Positions 54,851 through 61,203 of a stretch of DNA of 64,000 nucleotides are shown here, in pieces. The notes below the pieces were generated by a model. The model made no database searches and was not told the DNA's origin. It saw only the letters and a program-made list of their open reading frames with translations. Positions within the stretch are counted from its first letter, which is position 1. Every line of letters begins with the position of its first letter. Source of the DNA: Chryseobacterium aurantiacum. GTDB taxonomy: Bacteria > Bacteroidota > Bacteroidia > Flavobacteriales > Weeksellaceae. The DNA lies in assembly GCF_003020585.1 (NCBI RefSeq), contig NZ_PXUE01000003.1, positions 422,403 to 486,402 of the forward strand, given 5' to 3'. Both the position numbers and the translations under genes were made by a program.

Positions 54851-54866
54851 AATCTCAAAAAACGAT
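54851..54866 (+). repeat. Array repeat copy 2
   Basis: An exact consensus copy, 37 bases after the Mrr-like gene and 96 before the RES gene. Confidence 0.9.
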
Positions 54867-54962
54867 CCACTGATAATCATTACAATGAATAAAGGAATTG
54901 AAAAATAATGATTAGTTTATTTTGAGTGGACTATAAAATAACTTTTAACTATTGAAAAACTC

Positions 54963-56051
54963 ATGAAATTCGAAGAACTTTTAAAGGATAAAATTTTTGA
55001 GTTACCGTTACATCAAACTACAAACGATAATTTTAAAACATTTATTATTACTAAATTAAAACTATTTCTAGAAAAAGTTAATGATTTAGATCCAGGACCA
55101 ATTCATATTGAAAAAAATTATATTTCATCGGATTTTGTAAAAGAAGTTCAAGGAAAAATCATTGAAAGTCTAATACTTTGTTTTGAAGACTATTATAACG
55201 GGAATCCTTTCAAGGCTTATGAAAAGCTTCATACAGTCTTCCGTAATGATTTTAAAGATTTATATGCAATTATTAATCAAAAGGAATATGCATTAAATGA
55301 AAGTTTTTTCAGAATTAGATTAAGTGATAAGAATTATCTGTACAAAAGGTCAGAAATGTTTCACATTCCTTTTGAATTAAGAAATAAGGTCTCAACCCAA
55401 AGATTTAGCATACCGGGGTTTCCTAGTTTATATCTGGGTAGAACGATTTACATCTGTTGGGAAGAATTAAATCGTCCGTCAATCGATAAAATTCAGGCTA
55501 TAAAATTTAAAAATATAAAAGAAATAAAACTACTTGATCTAACTCCACCTTCTAAAGATTGTACAGATATTAATGAGTTATACAGATTTTTTATGACTTT
55601 TCCTATAATAATGTGCTGCAGTGTAAAGGTCAAAGATCCAATGGATACATTTAAACCTGAATATATAATTCCACAACTACTTTTGCAATGGATAAGAAAT
55701 AATGATAGGTTAGATGGGATACAATATAAATCAACTCATATCACGTCAAAGGTTTTTAATGAAAATACTGAATTAATAAATATTGTACTGCCAGTAAAAA
55801 CAAGTGAAGGCAGTGGAATATGTAATAGACTTACATCATATTTTGAAAGTACAGATGTAATATCTTGGAATTTATATCAATTTGCAAGGGGTGGCCAAAT
55901 TTTTACTTATGGAGAAAATGATGCTCAAATTGTAAATAGGAAAATTCCAAACTTAGAAATTATTGACGGTAAAAAATATCCTTATTTTTATTCGACTTTA
56001 GGAAAATTGGAATATTATTTAGAAATAAGTCGGACAGCACCTATATTATAG
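54963..56051 (+). CDS. RES-domain protein
   Basis: A 362-residue protein whose middle and end (about 110-340) carry the RES signature: FFRIRLSD, MFHIPFELRNKVSTQRFS, GFPSLYLGRTIYICWEEL with the conserved Arg/Glu positions, and SWNLYQFARGGQ near the end. RES domains are NAD+ phosphorylases or glycohydrolases, best known as toxins with Xre antitoxins. The N-terminal ~110 residues are an unassigned helical extension. No cognate Xre antitoxin is beside it, though an XRE gene lies later in the array. Confidence 0.82.
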   Translation: MKFEELLKDKIFELPLHQTTNDNFKTFIITKLKLFLEKVNDLDPGPIHIEKNYISSDFVKEVQGKIIESLILCFEDYYNGNPFKAYEKLHTVFRNDFKDLYAIINQKEYALNESFFRIRLSDKNYLYKRSEMFHIPFELRNKVSTQRFSIPGFPSLYLGRTIYICWEELNRPSIDKIQAIKFKNIKEIKLLDLTPPSKDCTDINELYRFFMTFPIIMCCSVKVKDPMDTFKPEYIIPQLLLQWIRNNDRLDGIQYKSTHITSKVFNENTELINIVLPVKTSEGSGICNRLTSYFESTDVISWNLYQFARGGQIFTYGENDAQIVNRKIPNLEIIDGKKYPYFYSTLGKLEYYLEISRTAPIL

Positions 56052-56124
56052 TATGTACAATAAAAGTTCAAAATTAAGATTATAAAAGGTGCATGTAATC
56101 CTTAATATATTTAGTTTATTAACA

Positions 56125-56140
56125 AATCTCAAAAAACGAT
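56125..56140 (+). repeat. Array repeat copy 3
   Basis: An exact consensus copy, four bases before the ATG of the broken membrane protein gene. Confidence 0.9.
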
Positions 56141-56143
56141 TCG

Positions 56144-56475
56144 ATGAAAAATAAAGCTACTCTATATAACATCTTTTCTATTCTTAATAGTGTTTCTTTT
56201 GTGTTTTATTTTAATACAGATAGAAGTGAGAAATTTATATATTGATATTATTTACTCAGCGGTTATCTTACCAACTATGGTTACTAGTGTAGCTTTATTT
56301 TTTAATCTAATACTAAAGATAAAAGATAAATCTAAAAAAATGACCAAATGCAAGAAAAGCAAATACTTATAGATTTCAAGAACTCGAAAAAAAATATTGG
56401 TCTCAAGATCAGGTTTGGGAAAATGATAGCGAAGCTTTGTTTGACGGTTTAATTGAAATAATTACAATTAAATAA
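56144..56475 (+). pseudogene. Frameshifted gene for a small two-helix membrane protein
   Basis: The ATG at 56144 begins a short frame that soon stops, but the next frame carries two strong membrane helices (FLFLIVFLLCFILIQIEV and VILPTMVTSVALFFNLIL), and the third holds a plausible tail (RFQELEKKYWSQDQVW, then FDGLIEIITIK and a stop). Removing one base from the early A run (ATGAAAAATAAAG) joins the first two frames without a stop; one more loss near 56350 joins the third. An intact product would have about 109 residues. Decay or base-calling error are both possible. Confidence 0.55.
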
Positions 56476-56480
56476 TAAAT

Positions 56481-56496
56481 AATCTCAAAAAACGAT
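56481..56496 (+). repeat. Array repeat copy 4
   Basis: An exact consensus copy, 63 bases before the next gene. Confidence 0.9.
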
Positions 56497-56559
56497 CCAA
56501 CAATGTGCACGGAAGACATTGATTGATGCAATGCGTAAAGCTAAAAGTTATCTTTAATT

Positions 56560-57255
56560 ATGAATAAAACTCTGCAACAAATAATAAATTCAAGAGAAGA
56601 TATTTCAGACTATCTTTTTCATTTTACAAATGGTGAAAAAGCATTTGATACGTTGTGTAAAATATATGATGATCGAAAACTTATAGATGTCAATGATAAT
56701 GGAGTTATATGTTTCACAGAGGCTCCACTTACAACATTAACATCAATGTTTGATATTTTTATAAAGTACAGAAATCCAATGTACTCACCTTATGGAGTAG
56801 GTATTAAAAAAGAATATTTATTTAATATTGGTTGCAGACCAGTAATTTATGGCCCGAAAGAGGATTACGAAAAACTTCATGAGGATTTAAAATGGCGATT
56901 TGAAGAGTACAAGCCAAATGAAAAAGATTTTTCTTGGTTAAGAGAATGGAGATTAAACAGTAAGAATCTCGAATTACTTAAAGAACATACAATATTCATA
57001 ACAAAAAATAAATCAGAATTAGACTACTTTACTTTCAACGAAGCTGACATTATTGATATTGAATTTGACGGTTGTGTTGCAGATGGTCAATTTTGGGGTG
57101 AAGCGTATGGCGTTATTGAACGTTCATTTAAAGGAGTTTCTATAGAAGAAATAAGAGAAATTAATAAGATTAGTAAAGAGGAGTTTCACAAGATATTAGA
57201 CGCACAATCATTTGATGAAACTGGAGGGGTTAATTTAGGAGGGTTTATACAGTAA
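56560..57255 (+). CDS. Unknown protein, possibly AbiGi-like or ADP-ribosyltransferase-fold
   Basis: A 231-residue cytoplasmic protein. The opening SDYLFHFTNGEKAFDTLCKIYDD, VICFTEAPLTTLTSMF and YGVGIKKEYLFNIGCRPVIYG fit the pattern of abortive-infection AbiGi-type proteins, where an HFT motif, a CFxxxPL strand and a GxxPVIYG strand outline a compact alpha/beta fold. The similarity is by eye and weak. It is one repeat unit and is flanked by other suspected defence genes. Confidence 0.5.
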   Translation: MNKTLQQIINSREDISDYLFHFTNGEKAFDTLCKIYDDRKLIDVNDNGVICFTEAPLTTLTSMFDIFIKYRNPMYSPYGVGIKKEYLFNIGCRPVIYGPKEDYEKLHEDLKWRFEEYKPNEKDFSWLREWRLNSKNLELLKEHTIFITKNKSELDYFTFNEADIIDIEFDGCVADGQFWGEAYGVIERSFKGVSIEEIREINKISKEEFHKILDAQSFDETGGVNLGGFIQ

Positions 57256-57377
57256 AATAACTACAGATAACAAGGGTTTGTAAACATTTGTACAAGATTC
57301 AATAGTAGTAATTCTATTTACCATTTGTGCTAAAAATCCCCGCCTTTGGCAATTCCCGGAACGTTATAGCTGAATTA

Positions 57378-57393
57378 AATCTCAAAAAACGAT
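57378..57393 (+). repeat. Array repeat copy 5
   Basis: An exact consensus copy, 122 bases after the preceding stop, in the largest non-coding gap of the array. Confidence 0.9.
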
Positions 57394-57436
57394 AACAAAT
57401 TATGTTTGACCAAGATCCCAAAGTATTACATTTATC

Positions 57437-57952
57437 ATGAAGTTTACACTATATTTTATTTTCCTATTATTTACCCAACCATTATTATGTCAGGATATTG
57501 AATGGTCTGAAGAAAGAAAGTTGGATTTTTCTGATTTCAAAAGGATTAGTTTTACGGAAGATGGCTTTAGTTCTGCAGAGTCAAGTGTTGCAATAAATTT
57601 TCGGATTGTTTCAACGTCTATCTGGACAGGTAAAATCAAGATCAAAATATTCGCAGTTTTTAATTCTGAAAACTCTTGGTTTAGAAAAGAACAATCATCT
57701 AATATTTATGTATTGAATCATGAACAAAAGCATTTTGATGTAGCATATGCCTTTGCAACACAGCTTCAAAAAACAGTTGATAAAGAAATAAGAGGAATAA
57801 CAGATTTTAATAATAGATTCCAAAAATTGTATGATAAAGCCTTTGCGGAATACATTGCCTTTCAGACTAAATATGATTTGGATACTGGACATGGTTCAAA
57901 CTTGGAAGAGCAGATAAAGTATAATGATATTATCAGTAAGATGATTAAGTAA
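57437..57952 (+). CDS. Secreted zincin-like protein (DUF922-type)
   Basis: A 171-residue protein with a signal peptide (PLLCQD, about residue 19). The mature part holds the metal motif HEQKHFDVAYAF (HExxH, about residues 95-106), as in DUF922 putative zinc proteases. The N-terminal beta strands (DFSDFKRISFTEDGFSSAESS) also fit. It is the only clearly exported gene within the repeat array. Confidence 0.7.
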   Translation: MKFTLYFIFLLFTQPLLCQDIEWSEERKLDFSDFKRISFTEDGFSSAESSVAINFRIVSTSIWTGKIKIKIFAVFNSENSWFRKEQSSNIYVLNHEQKHFDVAYAFATQLQKTVDKEIRGITDFNNRFQKLYDKAFAEYIAFQTKYDLDTGHGSNLEEQIKYNDIISKMIK

Positions 57953-58002
57953 ATTATAATAGCTGTCTTTTTAAATTCGAATACCTAAAATTAAATTATC
58001 TA

Positions 58003-58033
58003 TCGAGGTATAGCGATATTTAGCTTTCCTCGA
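58003..58033. other. Short inverted repeat after the zincin-like gene
   Basis: TCGAGG at 58003-58008 pairs with CCTCGA at 58028-58033, with a 19-base loop. It lies 50 bases after the gene and 13 before repeat copy 6. It has no T run and may be a weak hairpin only. Confidence 0.3.
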
Positions 58034-58046
58034 ACAATGTTTAATT

Positions 58047-58062
58047 AATCTCAAAAAACGAT
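58047..58062 (+). repeat. Array repeat copy 6
   Basis: An exact consensus copy in which the flanks extend the inverted ends to TTAATC and GATTAA. Confidence 0.9.
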
Positions 58063-58144
58063 TAATAATCATTTATAAAATATATGGCAACAACAATAGC
58101 AACTATTAAGATACTACAACTTATCTTATTAATATAAATTTTTA

Positions 58145-58822
58145 ATGAAAGAGAAATTAATTCGTATTTGGAAAGATCCTGTTTGGAGCAAAATCATTTC
58201 TGCAGTATTGTTAGCCTTTTTTGCAATAATTTATAATGCATTAATAGCACATTATAATAATACAAATTTTTCTTTAGAATTTCTGAAATTCTGGCTGGCT
58301 AAGATTGATCTTTGGATAGTGGTATTAATTATATTAGTGACTTACGTTATAAGTTATTATGTAAATAAACCAAAGGCTAAAATCAAATTTCTTTATGATT
58401 CTGAAACAATTGAATTAGATAGAAAATTATTTAATCGTATTAGGAATGAATTAATTAGCAAAGAAACTCTTGACGATTTGTATAATAACACTTTTTCAAG
58501 TAGTTCATTTGAAAGAGAAAAATTTAATTTTATAAATATTACATTAAGTGAAAGTGAAAATCCAGAGTTTGAATTCTTGAATCCTGAAATGGAATTTGCA
58601 AAGCTTGAATTAATAACAGCAATTAAAAAGTTTAGATCATCTTCTGTTGGATCTATATATTCTGCGCCCTCGCATGGTGACATTGGATTCTATGGTATTC
58701 CAAAAGAGTGGGATCAAGAAAGGTTCTACGCAGCAATGGATAAAATAGAATTAGAAGAGAGAAATGTTTTTGAGAAAGCAGAAAGATTAATTAAATTAGG
58801 TAGAAGAATTTTAAAAATATAA
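58145..58822 (+). CDS. Membrane protein of unknown function
   Basis: A 225-residue protein with two membrane helices in the first third (about 15-35 and 54-74) and a charged cytoplasmic C-terminal region of 150 residues (ETIELDRKLFNRIRNELISKE onward), probably helical. It has no signal peptide or known motif. It occupies one repeat unit. Confidence 0.7.
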   Translation: MKEKLIRIWKDPVWSKIISAVLLAFFAIIYNALIAHYNNTNFSLEFLKFWLAKIDLWIVVLIILVTYVISYYVNKPKAKIKFLYDSETIELDRKLFNRIRNELISKETLDDLYNNTFSSSSFEREKFNFINITLSESENPEFEFLNPEMEFAKLELITAIKKFRSSSVGSIYSAPSHGDIGFYGIPKEWDQERFYAAMDKIELEERNVFEKAERLIKLGRRILKI

Positions 58823-58877
58823 AAGTTCTTTAAATTTGAAATTAAAATATTTGTTATCAAATTTATGATTATCAAAT

Positions 58878-58894
58878 AATCTCAAAAAAACAAT
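58878..58894 (+). repeat. Array repeat copy 7
   Basis: AATCTCAAAAAAACAAT: one extra A in the central run and CG changed to CA. It ends four bases before the next ATG. Confidence 0.8.
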
Positions 58895-58898
58895 AATT

Positions 58899-59291
58899 AT
58901 GGAATATATAAAAGGTTTAATAACCCTATTTTCTGCTCTATTAACACCAACGGTTGCAATAGTTGGTATCTACATTGGAATTTTAAATTACAGGCTACAA
59001 ACAAGAAAAAGAAAGGATGATCTTTTTGACCGAAGATATAAGTTTTTAAAAAAATTTGAATCACTTTGGAAAACAACAGGTTCAGAACAAAAAGGAGCAA
59101 CAAGAATGCATTTAGATTGGGATGATATTGAGCCATATGCACAAGAAGCATACTATTTATTTGGAAAAGATATAGCAGAACACTTAAGATCATATGAAGG
59201 TAAAAGTTATGATCAGAATTTAAATTGGGTTCCGGACTATGAACTTGCAAAACCTTTTAATAAATATCTATGTTTTGAAAAAACGAAATAA
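58899..59291 (+). CDS. Small single-pass membrane protein of unknown function
   Basis: A 130-residue protein with one N-terminal membrane helix (LITLFSALLTPTVAIVGIYI, about 6-25) and a basic, aromatic cytoplasmic part (RKRKDDLFDRRYKFLKKFESLW). Its ATG follows repeat copy 7 by four bases. The layout of an N-terminal helix and charged tail recalls several toxin-immunity or signalling proteins, but I do not recognise it. Confidence 0.68.
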   Translation: MEYIKGLITLFSALLTPTVAIVGIYIGILNYRLQTRKRKDDLFDRRYKFLKKFESLWKTTGSEQKGATRMHLDWDDIEPYAQEAYYLFGKDIAEHLRSYEGKSYDQNLNWVPDYELAKPFNKYLCFEKTK

Positions 59292-59298
59292 TTAAAGT

Positions 59299-59314
59299 CA
59301 TCTTACAAAACGAT
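59299..59314 (+). repeat. Array repeat copy 8
   Basis: CATCTTACAAAACGAT, a diverged copy (three changes) four bases before the next ATG. Confidence 0.6.
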
Positions 59315-59318
59315 AATA

Positions 59319-59420
59319 ATGGAAATAATCTTTGAAAAATACAAAGTCTTTATACTACTTATAGTAGTTCTATTTTTACTTGTTGGAATAGGTAAGTTTA
59401 TGTCAAACCGTGAAAATTAA
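59319..59420 (+). CDS. 33-residue membrane miniprotein
   Basis: Reads MEIIFEKYKVFILLIVVLFL and continues to GKFMSNREN before TAA: a single hydrophobic helix with a short charged tail. It fills the whole unit between repeats 8 and 9, and its stop codon shares bases with repeat 9. The same unit layout as its neighbours makes it likely to be a real gene despite its size; type I toxin-like or regulatory membrane peptides have this form. Confidence 0.55.
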   Translation: MEIIFEKYKVFILLIVVLFLLVGIGKFMSNREN

Positions 59421-59434
59421 TCTCAAAAAACAAT
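59419..59434 (+). repeat. Array repeat copy 9
   Basis: AATCTCAAAAAACAAT, one change, beginning inside the previous stop codon and ending three bases before the next ATG. Confidence 0.85.
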
Positions 59435-59437
59435 TAC

Positions 59438-59758
59438 ATGAAAATATTAGGATTAATTTTAATTTCATATTTGATGGGAATTCTAACCCAAAGAATAATT
59501 AGCTATTACAATTACAAAAGAGAGAGTAAAAAATCTTTAGAAGGTCTAAAAGATCTACAAAAACGTTTGGAGGAAAATATTAGGCAGGTTGAAACAAGTA
59601 CGTTTGATTGAGTAATCACCTTAATTACAGGAGAAAAAATTGAAAGTGAATTTTTTCATAGAATTTCTGATGATGTTTTTATTGATAGAAAGAACAAAAC
59701 TGAAATTATTCGAGATAAAATTGTGAGTATAAAATATATTAATGATAAAAGTCTGTGA
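59438..59758 (+). pseudogene. Membrane-anchored small gene split by an in-frame stop
   Basis: The ATG at 59438 opens a frame with a membrane helix (ILGLILISYLMGILTQRII) and a charged coiled segment ending ...VETSTFD, then TGA at 59609-59611. The frame continues directly without a break (VITLITGEKIESEFFHRISD ... NDKSL) to TGA at 59756. A single base change (TGG to TGA) would explain it; intact length would be about 106 residues. The 57-residue front part could still be made. Confidence 0.6.
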
Positions 59759-59763
59759 AATTT

Positions 59764-59779
59764 AATATCAAAAAACGAT
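59764..59779 (+). repeat. Array repeat copy 10
   Basis: AATATCAAAAAACGAT, one change. Its last two bases are the first two bases of the ATG of the XRE gene. Confidence 0.85.
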
Positions 59780-60110
59780 GAAAAAAGAGAAATTAAGAAC
59801 CGAAAGGAATAAAAAAGGGTATACTCAACAACAAATAGCTAACATTCTTGCAACGGATGTATCCAACTACAGCAGAAAGGAAAACGGAGATGTAAAGATC
59901 ATAAGTCAAGAATGGGAAAAAATAGCTCAATTTCTAAACGTTTCAGTGGAGGAAATATATGAAGAGGATACTATCATCAATCCGGTTGATTTACCTGCCC
60001 AAGTAGTTGTTAAACAAGAATCTGTATACATAACTACCATTAATAATCTTAACTCTTATATTAAGCTATTACAGGCGGAAATAGAGAGGCTTAATCAGAA
60101 AAAAAATTGA
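59778..60110 (+). CDS. XRE-family helix-turn-helix regulator
   Basis: A 110-residue protein: an N-terminal Cro/C1-type HTH (KLRTERNKKGYTQQQIANILATDVSNYSRKEN, shown in two parts: GYTQQQIANILATDVSN and YSRKENGD) followed by an acidic linker and a C-terminal coiled segment (about 78-108). It is the last gene of the array, overlapping repeat 10 at the start. It could be an antitoxin, an array regulator or an independent cargo gene. Confidence 0.85.
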   Translation: MKKEKLRTERNKKGYTQQQIANILATDVSNYSRKENGDVKIISQEWEKIAQFLNVSVEEIYEEDTIINPVDLPAQVVVKQESVYITTINNLNSYIKLLQAEIERLNQKKN

Positions 60111-60146
60111 TTTTTATTTTAACAAACATACTCTTAATCATAAACT

Positions 60147-60163
60147 AATCTCAAAAAAACATT
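60147..60163 (+). repeat. Array repeat copy 11
   Basis: AATCTCAAAAAAACATT. It follows the XRE gene and has no gene after it, only the right transposon end. Confidence 0.75.
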
Positions 60164-60185
60164 CGATTTTATTCTAGTTGTTATT

Positions 60186-60230
60186 TTATCATTTTGTATT
60201 ATAAATTATCATCTTCTTTTAGAATTGACA
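60186..60230. repeat. Right end of the transposon with TnsB-type sites
   Basis: Read on the minus strand from 60230 it begins TGTCAATTCTAAAAGAAGAT. Two TTATCATxT sites (60186-60194 and 60206-60214) are inverted copies of those at the left end. Confidence 0.85.
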
Positions 60231-60880
60231 TTATGTCCACCAGCTGCGGCAACTTCCATTGCTCTTTTTGCGGTTTCCTGTCCTTTAACCTCAGAAAAAT
60301 CAAATGGAAAGTCATTGATCTTTTCTTGAAATTCTTTTCTTGTATCCAGAACAACTCTTTCAAGCGACTTTCCTTCATTAAAAAAATCAATGACCTCCTT
60401 AATATTTTCCACGCCATATACATCCAGATCATTAACAATGGCGGCCTCTCTTGCATTTTGTATGGGAAGAATAATTCCTTTAAAGCCCTCTTCCCTAGCC
60501 TGTATAGCGATAGGTAAAACCCCTTTTATGGGTTGCAGACTTCCATCCAGAGAAAGTTCTCCCATAATAATGTAATGGTGAATTTCTTCTGCCAGTATCT
60601 GATCTGATGCTGTCAGAATACCAATGGCTATGCTGAGATCATAGGCAGATCCCTCTTTTCTAAGATCGGCCGGAGCCATATTAATGGTGATTTTCTTTCC
60701 GGGAATTTTATACCCCACATTTTTCAATGCAGCAGAAATCCGGTAGCTGCTTTCCTTAATCGCATTATCGGGAAGTCCAACTAAATGATATCCTACTCCT
60801 CCGGTATCTACATTGACTTCAATGGTTATTGTCTGTGCAGCAACTCCATGAATTGCGCTGCCATAAATTTTGATAAGCAT
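60231..60880 (-). pseudogene. comM: 5' fragment of comM (yifB), cut by the transposon
   Basis: The first ~217 codons of ComM/YifB: MLIKIYGSAIHGVAAQTITI, LVGLPDNAIKESSYRI, KITINMAPADLRKEGSAYDL and VKGQETAKRAMEVAAAGGHN. The native frame then runs into the transposon and stops after a few codons (60209). In intact relatives the next residues are the Walker A loop. With the 3' fragment at 44312-44533 only about 290 of some 510 residues remain, so ComM helicase function is lost here unless another copy exists. Confidence 0.93.
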
Positions 60881-61203
60881 GGTGTGTTTTTGAGGTAAAA
60901 ATAATTAATATAATATACTACTAACCTGATGATTGCATAAAAAAAACACTACTGAAAAACAGATATAACAAAAGATATCAATTAAAACTATCGTGCTATC
61001 CTTCTGCATCTTATTATTTCAGGGTATAGGGTTTTAGCCACAAGCAGGTGCAATTATTTCTATGGGCGTTAAAATTATTATTTCAAAAAATACCCTTTAA
61101 CGGATTTTTTTTTATTTCCATCTGATAAAACCTCCATCTCGTCGAAAATAATTCTTTTCCTTTTCTGAACATTATACTTTTGAGGCATAGAAATCAGAAA
61201 ATT
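60881..61203. other. 323-base intergenic region between comM and the TonB-like gene
   Basis: No gene is seen. It must hold divergent promoters. The TonB side has a -7 box at 61175-61182. A GC-richer patch (about 61035-61060) has no clear structure. Confidence 0.5.
61175..61182 (+). promoter_or_regulatory. -7 box TACTTTTG of the TonB-receptor-like gene
   Basis: TACTTTTG fits TAnnTTTG and ends 21 bases before the ATG at 61204. It lies downstream of the alternative TTG start region, which supports the chosen start. No -33 TTG is visible. Confidence 0.45.

Larger units (their letters stand above)
53846..60163 (+). repeat. Array of eleven 16-bp repeats (AATCTCAAAAAACGAT) separating cargo genes
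   Basis: Copies start at 53846, 54851, 56125, 56481, 57378, 58047, 58878, 59299, 59419, 59764 and 60147. Six are exact (54851, 56125, 56481, 57378, 58047 and, apart from its last context, 53846 with one change), and the others differ by one to three bases. The ends AATC and GATT are inverted repeats. All copies have the same orientation, and each separates one plus-strand gene or gene remnant from the next. Copies lie 3-4 bases before the following ATG in four cases and overlap it in one; elsewhere the gap is 44-97 bases. Confidence 0.88.
44534..60230. mobile_element. Tn7-like transposon in comM, 15.7 kb
   Basis: The element runs from TGT at 44534 to ACA at 60230. Reading inward, both ends give TGT, AATT at positions 5-8 and AAAG-x-AGATGATAA a few bases later, the terminal inverted repeat. 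Internal ATGATAA copies (44550-44558, 44593-44601, 60186-60194 and 60206-60214, the right-hand ones inverted) look like TnsB-binding sites. It carries tnsA, tnsB, tnsC and tniQ, a TnsE-like gene, and a cargo region of defence and repeat-punctuated genes. From established knowledge, Tn7-like and AbaR elements target comM in other phyla. The ends and inserted genes are direct observations; activity is not known. Confidence 0.9.

Noticed and set aside
53846..60163. CRISPR array
   Set aside because: The repeats are 16 bp and the spacers are 0.1-1.3 kb and coding; no cas genes are present.
53846..60163. Classical integron
   Set aside because: There is no tyrosine integrase IntI, and the repeats lack the GTTRRRY/RYYYAAC arms of attC.
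44529..60235. 5-bp target-site duplication of the transposon
   Set aside because: The flanks are GGACC and TTATG; moving the ends by a few bases does not give a match and would break the TGT/ACA ends.
60194..60517. 107-residue plus-strand ORF
   Set aside because: It begins in the transposon end and runs antisense through the comM fragment.
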